From assembly GCF_025465255.1 (NCBI RefSeq), contig NZ_JAODNI010000141.1:33496-97495 (forward strand): a stretch of 64,000 nt of DNA, in the 5' to 3' direction. Below, one piece after another: positions 33,111 through 41,558 of the stretch; position 1 is the first letter of the stretch, and each line of letters opens with the position of its first letter. The translations under genes were made by a program, and so were the position numbers. This DNA is from Pseudonocardia sp. (lineage in GTDB: Bacteria; Actinomycetota; Actinomycetes; Mycobacteriales; Pseudonocardiaceae). The notes under the pieces were generated by a model, which saw only the letters and a program-made list of their open reading frames with translations, was not told where the DNA came from and ran no database searches.

Positions 33111-34517
33111 ATGACGACCGGTCCGACCGGCGGCGCGCACGGCGGGCTGCACCGCGGCCTCGCGCTGCTCGTCGCGGGCGCGTTCTTCATGGAGATCCTG
33201 GACGGCACCGTGATCGCGCCGGCGGCCCCGCACATCGCCGAGGACCTCGGGATCGCGCCGGTCGCGGTCAACGTGGCGATCACCGCGTACGTGCTGACCC
33301 TGGCCGTGCTCATCCCGATCAGCGGATGGCTCACGGACCGCTTCGGCGCCCGGCTGGTCTTCACGAGCGCCGTCGGGGTCTTCACCCTCGCCTCGCTGGG
33401 CTGCGCGCTGGCGGTGAACCTGCCGATGCTCGTCGGCACGCGGGTGCTGCAAGGGGTCGGCGGGGCGATGATGGTGCCGGTCGGGCGGCTCGTCGTGCTG
33501 CGGACGACGGCGAAGGCGGATCTGGTCAGGGCGATCGCCTACCTGACGTGGCCCGCCCTCGTCGCCCCTGTGCTGGCCCCCGCACTGGGCGGCGTGCTGA
33601 GCACGTACGCGTCCTGGCGGTGGATCTTCGTCCTCAACATCCCGCTGGGCCTCGGCGCGCTGGTGCTCTCCCGCCGGCTCGTCCCGGACGTGCGCGGCGA
33701 CGCCCCGGCCGGGCTGGACCGGCGCGGGTTCGCGCTCACGGCGGTCGGGGTCGCGGCGCTCGTCGTCGGGCTGGAGAACGTCGGCGCGGCCGTGCCGGAC
33801 CCGGCGGTCGTCGCCTTCTCGCTGGTGATCGCCGCGACCAGCCTGGGCGCGGCCGTGGTGTACCTGCTGCGGACGCCCCGGCCGTTGCTGAACCTGCGGA
33901 TCCTGCGGGTCGCGACGTTCCGGGTGACGGCGCTGGGCGGCTCGGTGTTCCGCGCCGTCATCACCGCGATCCCGTTCCTGCTGCCGCTGTTCCTCCAGCT
34001 CGGGTTCGGCTGGAACGCCGCGGAGGCGGGGCTGGTGGTGATCGCGCTGTTCGTGGGCAACGTCGGCATCAAGCCCGCGACGACGCCGTTGATGCGCCTG
34101 TTCGGCATCCGCACGGTGATGCTCGGCGCCGTGCTGGCGTCCGCGGCGTGCCTGGTGGGGATCGCGTTCGTGCAGGTCACGACCCCGCTGCCGCTGCTCC
34201 TCGGCCTGCTCCTGCTCAGCGGGATCTTCCGGTCAGTCGGCTTCACCGCCTACAACAGCGTCGCGTTCTCCGACGTCGACCAGCCCCGGATGAACAGCGC
34301 CAACACCCTGATGTCCACGCTGCAGGAGCTCGGCGCGGGCCTCGGCGTGGCGGTGGGGGCGCTGCTGGTGCGGGTCGGCGAGGGGCTGACCGACGGCAGC
34401 GCGGACCGGCCGTTCCGGGTCGCGTTCGTGCTGCTCGCCGTCCTCCTGCTGGTGCCGGCGATCGAGGGGCTACTGCTGGCGCGTACGGCCGGGGACGAGG
34501 TGACGGGCCGCGCGTGA
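33111..34517 (+). CDS. MFS drug:H+ antiporter, DHA2 (EmrB/QacA) family
   Basis: A 468-residue transporter with about 14 hydrophobic segments. DHA2 motifs are visible: 'FFMEILDGTVIAPAAPHIAE' in helix 1, 'GWLTDRFGARLVF' (motif A) between helices 2 and 3, and 'LQGVGGAMMVPVGRLVVLR' (motif B). It is probably a proton-coupled exporter of small toxic compounds; the substrate is unknown. GAGAGGGAAGGA precedes the ATG. It ends 6 bases before the convergent esterase gene. Confidence 0.9.
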   Translation: MTTGPTGGAHGGLHRGLALLVAGAFFMEILDGTVIAPAAPHIAEDLGIAPVAVNVAITAYVLTLAVLIPISGWLTDRFGARLVFTSAVGVFTLASLGCALAVNLPMLVGTRVLQGVGGAMMVPVGRLVVLRTTAKADLVRAIAYLTWPALVAPVLAPALGGVLSTYASWRWIFVLNIPLGLGALVLSRRLVPDVRGDAPAGLDRRGFALTAVGVAALVVGLENVGAAVPDPAVVAFSLVIAATSLGAAVVYLLRTPRPLLNLRILRVATFRVTALGGSVFRAVITAIPFLLPLFLQLGFGWNAAEAGLVVIALFVGNVGIKPATTPLMRLFGIRTVMLGAVLASAACLVGIAFVQVTTPLPLLLGLLLLSGIFRSVGFTAYNSVAFSDVDQPRMNSANTLMSTLQELGAGLGVAVGALLVRVGEGLTDGSADRPFRVAFVLLAVLLLVPAIEGLLLARTAGDEVTGRA

Positions 34518-34523
34518 GGCGCT

Positions 34524-35594
34524 CTACCGCGCGGCCGTGCGGTGCGCCCGGAAGAACTGCCACATGATCGTCGACGCCCGCGGGCCGGCCGGGTCCGAGA
34601 ACGACGCGTCCGGGCGACCGCCGGACCAGGCGTGCCCGAGACCGTCGACCTTCCAGTACTCCAGGACCCGGCGGCTGCCGGAGTACCAGCGCCGGCGGGT
34701 GTAGCGGCGTCCGGCGGTCCGGCCGGTGTCCGTCCGGGTGCGGCCGGGACCCACGGTCCGGTGGTCCAGCCACTGTTCGACGACCCGGTCCCCGTTCACC
34801 GGCCGGACCACGTGGTCCGACGCCCCCTGCACGACCACGACCGGCGCGATGGACCCCTCCACGTCCGGGACCCGACCGTGCCCGGCCATGGCGGTCAGCG
34901 CTCCCCCGCCACCCCGCGCGGACCGGTAGGGCGGGGCGGAGTGCACCCCGGCGGCGGCGAACACGTCCGGGTAGGTCGCCGCCAGGATCAGCGCCATCGC
35001 GCCGCCCGCGGAGATGCCGGCGACGTAGACCCTGCTCGGGTCGACGTTCCAGCGGCGGGGTTCGGCGCAGACCTCCCGGACGATCGTCGCGAGCAGGGCG
35101 GGCTCGCCGCCGCCCCGGCGCTGGTGGGCGGACTCGTACCAGCGCCAGCACCGCTGTGCCTGGTGCCAGCGCTCCTGCTGCGGGACGACGAGCGCGAACC
35201 CGTTGCGGTCCGCGACCGTGGTGAACCGGGTCGAGTCCGCGAACCCGGACGGGGTCTGGGTGCACCCGTGCAGCAGCAGGACCATCGGGATGCGGCGCCG
35301 CCGGGGCACACCCGCGGGCAGGTAGACGTCGTAGGCACGCCCGGATCGCAGGCTGCGGATCCACCGTCCGGTCCTGGGGGCACGCCGGCCGCCCGGGGCG
35401 GTGACCGCCGGCAGCCGCGGACGGGCCGGCAGGACCGGTACCCGCACGGTCGGCAGCCGACGGGCGCGTGACCCGGTCGGCGCCGGGGCCCGGGGCGCCC
35501 GAACCTTCGGCAGCGCGAACCACGGCAGGGCGGGGATCCGGGGGAGCCGGGCGCCCGGCAGGGACCACCGGGCCGGACGGGGTCGACGCGGCAT
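34524..35594 (-). CDS. PHB-depolymerase/LpqC-type esterase
   Basis: A 356-residue alpha/beta hydrolase. The first 85 residues are basic and Pro/Arg-rich without a clear signal peptide. The catalytic domain shows 'MVLLLHGCTQTPSGFADSTR' (oxyanion region typical of type I PHB depolymerases), 'VYVAGISAGGAMALILAATY' (nucleophile Ser), 'VVQGASDHVV' (acid) and 'GLGHAWSGG' (His). Family members hydrolyse poly-3-hydroxybutyrate or feruloyl/acetyl esters. The ATG at 35594 has GAAGGGA 4 bases upstream. An 8-bp hairpin (35656-35676) lies in its upstream region. Confidence 0.85.
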   Translation of the reverse strand: MPRRPRPARWSLPGARLPRIPALPWFALPKVRAPRAPAPTGSRARRLPTVRVPVLPARPRLPAVTAPGGRRAPRTGRWIRSLRSGRAYDVYLPAGVPRRRRIPMVLLLHGCTQTPSGFADSTRFTTVADRNGFALVVPQQERWHQAQRCWRWYESAHQRRGGGEPALLATIVREVCAEPRRWNVDPSRVYVAGISAGGAMALILAATYPDVFAAAGVHSAPPYRSARGGGGALTAMAGHGRVPDVEGSIAPVVVVQGASDHVVRPVNGDRVVEQWLDHRTVGPGRTRTDTGRTAGRRYTRRRWYSGSRRVLEYWKVDGLGHAWSGGRPDASFSDPAGPRASTIMWQFFRAHRTAAR

Positions 35595-36213
35595 GGTTCC
35601 CTTCGGACGGTGCGGCCGGTGCCGGCCACGCACGAGCTCCGACCAGGGTAGGCGGGACCCGGGCCGCGCCCGGGTCGGCTTCGTCACGGCGCCAGGGACG
35701 GATTCACACCGACGAAACCTCGCCCGCCGAAGGACGGAAGCGGCCGACGTCATTTCCCCGATCAGCGGAGCTCTTCCCGCCGACGCCGCACGAACGGCCG
35801 AGGAATCAGCGCCGGTGCGACCCGGTGGCCCGCCCGGACCCGATCGCAATTGCGCGGCGCGCCGGCCACGCCCTGTTGGAACGGCACGGGAGCCACCAGG
35901 CCGGCGACGCCGCCGCGGAGCGCGGAGTACGCGTGTGACGTGGTCCGGAGTCCGAAAACCGACCGATCCCCGACATGAGCTGCATCGCTGCGCTTCTCCT
36001 CGTCCGCTCGGTTGTCCCCCCGGGGATCAGGCGGCCCCGAGCCGCGGGGAGGACCTTTCCGAGAAGTCACAGGGGGCGACAGCGGAGCTACCCGGCCGTG
36101 CGACGAAGAGCACATGGGGGACTGTGAACGGCGAATGGCGCACCGCTGAACGACCGGGGTCATTTCCGCGCTCGCGACGAATTGCGCGATAGCGGCGGTG
36201 ACCGGGCCGGCGG
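35595..36213. other. 619-base intergenic region without a supported gene
   Basis: Reading frames here show neither a recognisable protein nor a ribosome binding site. The stretch is locally less GC-rich (around 35690-35760 and 35935-36010). It holds one perfect hairpin, GACCCGGG-CCGCG-CCCGGGTC at 35656-35676, upstream of the esterase. It may be a decayed locus or a promoter region for the esterase. Confidence 0.5.
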
Positions 36214-36828
36214 TCACGAGCGGACGAGCGTCACCACCCGCACGAGGGCGGGCGTGCTCGGTGTCGACCCGAAGCCGAAGCGCACCGGCGGGTCCACCGG
36301 GGCGAGCCCGCCCTGGTCCACGCCCTCCCAGCGGACGTTCGCCACGACGATCCGGTGCAGGTCCAGCGCCGCGTAGAACTCCTCGCGGCCGTTGCCGGCA
36401 CTCCCCCGCGTCCGGACCCCCGGCAGCACCCGGCGCGCGACGACGTCGATCGCGGAGATCCACCACGGGGCGGTGGCGAGCGGGCGGGGCACCGCGCGGA
36501 GCAGCGCGCCGAGCGGCGAGCGCCCGCCGATGTGGAACGTCAGCTGCAGCGGGCCCGCGGACACCCGGCGCCGGTCGCCGTCGATCTCGTGGTCGACGGG
36601 GGTGAGCACCACCTCGTCGAACGTGTACGTGCCGGAGACGAACTCCGCCACCGCGGCGTCGGGGGCCAGCAGCATCCGGCGCCCGTCCGGGCGCTCGACC
36701 ATGACGTCGGTGAACGCCCCCAGCGGCGACGCCGGCCAGTGCCCGACCACCACCCGCAGGCCGGCGGCCGTGCCGAGGCCCGCGATCGTGCCGTCGAACC
36801 GGTCCGTGGCCGTCGCCGATCTCGTCAT
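36214..36828 (-). CDS. Conserved-looking hypothetical protein
   Basis: A 204-residue soluble protein I do not recognise. It has a beta-rich first half ('LRVVVGHWPASPLGAFTDVM', 'RRMLLAPDAAVAEFVSGTYT', 'LQLTFHIGGRSPLGALLRAV') and an amphipathic second half ending 'VRFGFGSTPSTPALVRVVTL'. There is no signal peptide or membrane segment. Codon use matches neighbouring real genes and the frame is intact. The 60-base gap to the divergent surE gene would hold promoters for both. No function is proposed. Confidence 0.7.
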   Translation of the reverse strand: MTRSATATDRFDGTIAGLGTAAGLRVVVGHWPASPLGAFTDVMVERPDGRRMLLAPDAAVAEFVSGTYTFDEVVLTPVDHEIDGDRRRVSAGPLQLTFHIGGRSPLGALLRAVPRPLATAPWWISAIDVVARRVLPGVRTRGSAGNGREEFYAALDLHRIVVANVRWEGVDQGGLAPVDPPVRFGFGSTPSTPALVRVVTLVRS

Positions 36829-36888
36829 CCGCGCGGGTACCCGCCGGGCCCCCCGCATGAACCGGCGGGTAGCCGAGCATCCCGGCGC

Positions 36889-37656
36889 ATGGCCAGGGCA
36901 CTGATCACCAACGACGACGGCATCGACTCCGCCGGTCTCGCGGCGCTGGCCGCGGCCGCCCGGGACGCGGGGCTCGACGTCGTCGTGGCCGCGCCGGACC
37001 GCCAGTACAGCGGCGCCGGCGCATCCAGCGCCGCGACGCTGCAGGACGGCCGGACCGTCGTCACGGCCGCCGAGACCGAGGGACTGCCGGACGTCCCGGC
37101 CTACGCGGTGCAGGCCGCCCCGGCACACATCGTCGTCGCGGCGCTGGCGGGCTGGCTGGATCCGGTGCCCGACGTCGTCCTGTCCGGGATCAACCGCGGC
37201 GGGAACGCGGGCCGGGCCGTGCTGCACTCCGGGACGGTCGGCGCCGCGCTCACGGCCGGCCTGCACGAGCGGCGGGCGCTCGCCGTCTCCCTCGACGTCC
37301 CGCTCGGGGCGGAGGAGCCGCCGCGCTGGGAGGCCGTCGCCGGGCTGGTTCCCGGCGTGCTGGACGTGCTGTGGGACAGCCCCGAGGGCACGGTCCTGTC
37401 GCTCAACTCCCCGGACGTGCCTCCCGCGGCCGTGAAGGAGCTGCGGATCGCGACGCTCGACCGCAGCGGCACCGTGCGCACGCTCGTCGAGGACGCGCGG
37501 TCCGACGGTCTGAAGGTCGTCGAGCTGGAGACGGACGACGAACCCGAGCCGGGCAGCGACCGCGCACTGCTCGCCGCCGGGCACGCCACGATCACCGCCC
37601 TGCAGGGTCTGCGTGAGGCACCGGAGGCCCTGGATCCGGAGCGACCGCGGCTCTGA
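36889..37656 (+). CDS. surE: SurE-type 5'/3'-nucleotidase
   Basis: A 255-residue SurE family phosphatase. The metal site lies in 'ALITNDDGIDSAGL' (D9, D10), continuing to 'VVAAPDRQYSGAGASS' and 'VVLSGINRGGNAGRAVLHSG', which carry the other metal and phosphate ligands. The family dephosphorylates nucleoside monophosphates and short polyphosphates. The ATG at 36889 opens four residues before the motif. It is divergent from the hypothetical gene at 36214-36828 and followed by a DksA-like gene. Confidence 0.9.
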   Translation: MARALITNDDGIDSAGLAALAAAARDAGLDVVVAAPDRQYSGAGASSAATLQDGRTVVTAAETEGLPDVPAYAVQAAPAHIVVAALAGWLDPVPDVVLSGINRGGNAGRAVLHSGTVGAALTAGLHERRALAVSLDVPLGAEEPPRWEAVAGLVPGVLDVLWDSPEGTVLSLNSPDVPPAAVKELRIATLDRSGTVRTLVEDARSDGLKVVELETDDEPEPGSDRALLAAGHATITALQGLREAPEALDPERPRL

Positions 37657-37733
37657 CCTGCCGGGGTTTTCCCGGTCGGCCGCGGGGGGATCCCACCGCG
37701 ACCTACCCCGCTCCCACCGAAGGACTCCGAACC

Positions 37734-38069
37734 ATGGACACCGACCACGCCCGCTCCCTGCTCGACGACGAACTCCGCCGGCTCGACGAGCAGGTCGAGT
37801 TCAGCGAGGAGTCGCTCCAGGAGGTCATCGGCCAGGACGACCGCTCCGCTGTGGGCCTCGACATCGGGGACCGCGGCTCCCATCTGGCCCAGACCATGGA
37901 GGAGGACCTGCAGGAGGACACGTCGCACGTCCAGCGCGACAGGGTGCTCGCCGCGATCGAGCGGCTGGAGAGCGGCACGTACGGCCGGTGCGAGGTCTGC
38001 GGCCGGGAGATCGACGACGAGAGGCTGGAGACCCGTCCCGAGGCGAGCCGCTGCCGCGAGCACGCCTGA
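37734..38069 (+). CDS. TraR/DksA-family zinc-finger protein
   Basis: A 111-residue protein. A coiled-coil N-terminal part ('LLDDELRRLDEQVEFSEESL') is followed by the DksA/TraR finger 'GRCEVCGREIDDERLETRPE' and 'ASRCREH', which supplies CxxC plus CxxH ligands. Such proteins insert into the RNA polymerase secondary channel or bind membrane/RNA partners; in actinobacteria they are often RbpA/CarD-unrelated orphans. It ends 17 bases before the convergent tetR remnant. A second member occurs at 50476-50826. Confidence 0.87.
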   Translation: MDTDHARSLLDDELRRLDEQVEFSEESLQEVIGQDDRSAVGLDIGDRGSHLAQTMEEDLQEDTSHVQRDRVLAAIERLESGTYGRCEVCGREIDDERLETRPEASRCREHA

Positions 38070-38086
38070 CCCTCGTGGCCCGACCC

Positions 38087-38545
38087 CTACGGCCGGATCC
38101 CGCGGACGACGTTGGCGATCAGGCCGTCGACGAAGGCGTCCGTGATCGGCTCGTCCGGGATCAGCAACCGGTGGTAGCACGCCCCCCACAGCTGGTCGAC
38201 GACGATCTGCGGGTCGACGTCCACGCGGAGCTGACCGCGATCCTGCGCGCGGGCGATCGCCTCGCCCGCCAGGGCGCGCCGCGGCCCCGAGTAGCGCTCC
38301 CGGAAGGCAGCGGCGAGGTCGGGGTCGGTCTGGCTCTGCCCGATCAGCTCCGCGACGACGCGGCCCGCCCGGGTTCCCGTCATCAGCCCCGCGAACGCGT
38401 GGACCTGCGTGCGCAGATCCGCCTCGATGTCCCCGGTGTCCGGGAAGGACAGCGTCTGCTCGACGGCGGCGAAGTACCCGTCCAGCGCGAGCGCCCCCCT
38501 CGAGGGCCACCACTTGTACAGGGTCATCTTGCTCGCGCCGGACAC
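38087..38545 (-). pseudogene. TetR-family regulator beheaded in its HTH
   Basis: The sequence from 'GASKMTLYKWWPSRGALALD' onward is a normal TetR protein: end of the HTH recognition helix, 'GYFAAVEQTLSFPDTGDIEA', and the C-terminal ligand domain to the stop at 38087. Helices 1 and 2 of the DNA-binding domain are missing. Upstream of 'GASK' (38539) the frame runs into the ribosome binding site and coding DNA of the divergent SDR gene (start 38562). A deletion has therefore apparently joined the two genes. The ORF could still initiate inside the SDR gene at 38656, but would lack a working HTH. Confidence 0.75.
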
Positions 38546-38561
38546 AAATACGGAGGCCCCC

Positions 38562-39302
38562 ATGAGCAGCACCGACACCCCGCGGGTCGCGATCGTCACC
38601 GGCGCCTCGGGCGGGATCGGCCGCGCGGTCGCCGAGCGGCTGGCCGCGGACGGCATGCGGGTCGTCGTCCACTACTCGGGCAACGCCGGGCGGGCGAAGG
38701 AGACCGTCGAGGCGATCGCCGCGGCCGGCGGCACCGCGGAGTCCTTCCGCGCGGACGTCGCGGACGAGACCGAGGTCGCAGCCCTGTTCGACCGGGCCGA
38801 GGAGCTCCACGGCGGCGTCGACGTCGTGGTCCACGCGGCCGGGATCATGCTGCTCGCACCGCTGGCCGAGCTCGACCTCGCGGACTTCGACCGCATGCAC
38901 CGCACCAACGTCCGCGGCACGTTCGTCGTGGACCAGCAGGCCGCGCGCCGGGTCCGGGCGGGCGGCGCGATCGTCAACTTCTCGTCGACGGTCGTGAAGC
39001 TCGCCCTCCCGAGCTACACCGCCTACGCCGCGACCAAGGGCGCCGTCGACGCGATGACGCCGATCCTCGCCCGGGAGCTGCGCGGCCGGGACGTCACGGT
39101 CAACGCCGTCGCGCCCGGCCCCACCGCCACGCCGCTGTTCCTGGACGGCAAGGACGACGCGACCGTGGACCGGCTCGCGAAGGCCGCCCCGCTGGAGCGG
39201 CTCGGCACACCGGACGACATCGCGGAGACGGTCGCGTTCCTCGCCGGCCCGGCCCGGTGGGTCAACGGCCAGATCCTCTACGCGAACGGCGGAATCGGCT
39301 GA
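38562..39302 (+). CDS. SDR-family oxidoreductase (FabG-like)
   Basis: A 246-residue classical short-chain dehydrogenase. The cofactor motif is 'VTGASGGIGRAVAERL', followed by 'VHAAGIM' (NAG-equivalent). The catalytic Ser is in 'NFSSTVVKL', Tyr and Lys are in 'YTAYAATKGAVDAM', and the C-terminus is 'VNGQILYANGGIG'. All catalytic residues are present. It would reduce or oxidise a carbonyl/alcohol with NAD(P)H. ACGGAGG precedes the ATG. Its promoter must overlap the truncated tetR, suggesting its former repressor was destroyed. Confidence 0.88.
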   Translation: MSSTDTPRVAIVTGASGGIGRAVAERLAADGMRVVVHYSGNAGRAKETVEAIAAAGGTAESFRADVADETEVAALFDRAEELHGGVDVVVHAAGIMLLAPLAELDLADFDRMHRTNVRGTFVVDQQAARRVRAGGAIVNFSSTVVKLALPSYTAYAATKGAVDAMTPILARELRGRDVTVNAVAPGPTATPLFLDGKDDATVDRLAKAAPLERLGTPDDIAETVAFLAGPARWVNGQILYANGGIG

Positions 39303-39372
39303 TCCTTCGCCCGGCCTGAATCCTTCGCCGGATCGAAACCTCCGGCGGCGCCGGGAGGCGTGACAATCGGGC

Positions 39373-40650
39373 ATGGCCACCACCGTCCACGTTCCCCGGG
39401 ACCCCGCCGCGGACGCCCGGCTGCTCTCCGACTTCGCCGCGCTGTCGGCCATCGGCGTGACGCCCGCCGGCGGCGTCGAGCGGCAGGCCGCGACGCTCGA
39501 GGACGGCGCCATGCGCGCCTGGCTGACGGAGTGGCTCGTCGAGCGCGGGTTCACGGTGGCCACCGACCGGGTCGGCAACCTCTTCGGCCTGTACGAGTTC
39601 GTCCCCGGCGCCCCCTACGTGCTGGCCGGGTCCCACCTGGACAGCCAGCCGCGGGGTGGGCGCTTCGACGGCGCGTACGGCGTGCTCGCCGCCGCGCACG
39701 CCGCGTACCGGCTCGTGACGCACCACCGCGAGGCCGGGACGACACCGCGGTTCAACCTCGCGGTCGTGGACTGGTTCAACGAGGAGGGCTCCCGGTTCAA
39801 GCCGTCGATGATGGGCAGCGCGGTGTTCACCGGGGCCCTGCCGCTGGAGAGGGCGCTGTCCACCACGGACACCGCCGGGATCACCGCGGGGGACGCGCTC
39901 GCGCGGATCGGCGCGCTGGGCGAGGCGGACGTCTTCGGCGAGGCGCGGCCCGTGAGCTCCTACGCGGAGATCCACATCGAGCAGGGCCGGGAGCTGGACA
40001 AGTCCGGCACCACCCTCGGCCTCGTCGACGCGACGTGGGCGGCGAACAAGTACGAGATCGCGGTGATCGGCAGCCAGGCCCACACCGGCGCCACCGCGAT
40101 GGCGGACCGGCGGGACGCGCTCTACGGGGCGGCACTCGCCGTCGTCGCGGTGCGGGAGCTGGCGGACCGCTTCGGCGAGGAGCTGCACACCTCCTGCGGG
40201 CAGCTGACCGTCCACCCGAACTCCCCGGTCGTCGTCGCGCGGGAGGTGAACATGCACCTGGACCTGCGCTCCCCCAGCGACTCCCTGCTCGACGAGGCGG
40301 ACGAGATCCTGCGCCGGCAGTTCGCGGAGATCGAGGTCAAGGCCGGGGTGGAGATCGAGCGTCGCTCCGCCCACACCTGGAAGGGCCACCTCTACCAGGA
40401 GGCGGGCGTCGCGCTGGCCCGCGCGGTCGCCGCGGACCTCGAGGTCTCGTCGATGCTCGTGAAGACCCGCGCCGGGCACGACTCGACCAACATGAAGGAC
40501 CTGGTCCCGACGGTCATGCTGTTCATCCCGAGCGTCGAGGGGATCTCGCACGCCGAGGCGGAGTTCACCGCGGACGAGGATCTCTGCACGGGGGCCGACG
40601 TGCTCACCGAAACCCTTGCCCGGATGCTCGAGGGCGCCGTGGCGCCGTAG
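39373..40650 (+). CDS. M20-family amidohydrolase (allantoate / N-carbamoyl-amino-acid type)
   Basis: A 425-residue dinuclear zinc amidohydrolase. Metal ligands lie in 'VLAGSHLDSQPRGGRFDGAY' (His and Asp), 'DWFNEEGSRFKPSMMGSAVF' (Glu pair), 'YAEIHIEQGRELDKSG' (His), and the last His is in the block around 'GISHAEAEF'. The lid/dimerisation domain contains 'GSQAHTGATAMADRRDALYG', and 'RAGHDSTNM' is the family's AGHDA-type motif with Ser replacing Ala. This group cleaves ureido compounds such as N-carbamoyl-L-amino acids, ureidoglycolate or allantoate; which one is not clear. No other ureide genes are adjacent. Confidence 0.87.
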   Translation: MATTVHVPRDPAADARLLSDFAALSAIGVTPAGGVERQAATLEDGAMRAWLTEWLVERGFTVATDRVGNLFGLYEFVPGAPYVLAGSHLDSQPRGGRFDGAYGVLAAAHAAYRLVTHHREAGTTPRFNLAVVDWFNEEGSRFKPSMMGSAVFTGALPLERALSTTDTAGITAGDALARIGALGEADVFGEARPVSSYAEIHIEQGRELDKSGTTLGLVDATWAANKYEIAVIGSQAHTGATAMADRRDALYGAALAVVAVRELADRFGEELHTSCGQLTVHPNSPVVVAREVNMHLDLRSPSDSLLDEADEILRRQFAEIEVKAGVEIERRSAHTWKGHLYQEAGVALARAVAADLEVSSMLVKTRAGHDSTNMKDLVPTVMLFIPSVEGISHAEAEFTADEDLCTGADVLTETLARMLEGAVAP

Positions 40651-40706
40651 CCCCCGGTCCGTGCTCCCGGCGGGCCTCTGCTCTGCGCACCCCGGCGCGG
40701 GAGTGG

Positions 40707-41477
40707 CTAGTTGAGCGGGCGGACGCCCTCCGGCAGGTTCGCCCCACCCAGGATGTCCGTCGTCAGGTCCGCGAGGTAGGTCAGCGCGGCACGCTGGGCC
40801 CAGGGGCCGTAGGACACCCGGGCCACGCCGAGCTCCTGCAGCCGGGCCTGGGACAGCGAGCCCGGCACGTTGATCACGCTCACCTTGCGCTCGCCGATGC
40901 CCTCGACGAGCGCGGTGACGGTGGCCTCGTCGAGCCTGCCGGGTACGAAGACGCAGGACGCGCCCGCGTCGAGGAAGGCGCGGCCGCGCTCGATCGCGTT
41001 TGCGAGCACGTCCTTCGGGTCCCGGTCCGCGCCCTTGAGGAACGCGTCCGTGCGGGCGTTGAGCACGAACGGGACGCCCTCCGCCTCGCCGGCCTTCACC
41101 GCCGAGGACACCTCGCCGACGGCGGTGGCGAGCGGGCGCATCTGGTCCTCGAGGTTCGCACCCACCACGCCGACGCCGATCGCCCGGCGGACGGTCTCGC
41201 CGGCGTCGCCGTAGCCGGCCTCCAGATCCGCGCTGACCGGGATGTCCACCGCGCCCGCGATCCGGCCGACCGCGGCGATCATCTCGTCCCGCGGGATGTT
41301 CTCGCCGTCGGCGTAGCCGAGCGAGGCGGCGATGGAGTGGCTGGCGGTGGCCAGGGCCTTGCTGCCCTGGTCGGCCACCACGGTCGCGGTGATCACGTCC
41401 CACACGTTGACGACGACGAGGAGCTCGGGATCGGTGTGCAGCCGCAGCAGCTCGGCGGCCTTGGAGGACAGCGTCAT
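40707..41477 (-). CDS. Isocitrate lyase / PEP-mutase family protein
   Basis: A 256-residue TIM barrel of the PEP mutase/isocitrate lyase superfamily. It shows 'LLVVVNVWDVITATVVADQG', the metal-binding 'IPVSADLEAGYGD' and 'VGANLEDQMRP', and 'FVLNARTDAFLKG'. The catalytic KKCGH-type loop of isocitrate lyase is absent, so the enzyme is closer to oxaloacetate hydrolase, 2-methylisocitrate lyase or phosphonopyruvate-type relatives. The reaction is undetermined. It is convergent with the M20 hydrolase gene. Confidence 0.85.
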   Translation of the reverse strand: MTLSSKAAELLRLHTDPELLVVVNVWDVITATVVADQGSKALATASHSIAASLGYADGENIPRDEMIAAVGRIAGAVDIPVSADLEAGYGDAGETVRRAIGVGVVGANLEDQMRPLATAVGEVSSAVKAGEAEGVPFVLNARTDAFLKGADRDPKDVLANAIERGRAFLDAGASCVFVPGRLDEATVTALVEGIGERKVSVINVPGSLSQARLQELGVARVSYGPWAQRAALTYLADLTTDILGGANLPEGVRPLN

Positions 41478-41558
41478 GCCGGCGACGCTACTGCCGGCGG
41501 GCCACCACCGCCCGGCCGTCCGGCCCGATCCTTCCCGGACGGTCAGGGCGGGGCGCGG

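Noticed and set aside
35400..36200. Candidate genes on either strand in the 600-base gap after the esterase
   Set aside because: No ribosome binding sites, Arg/Pro-rich translations, no recognisable motif.
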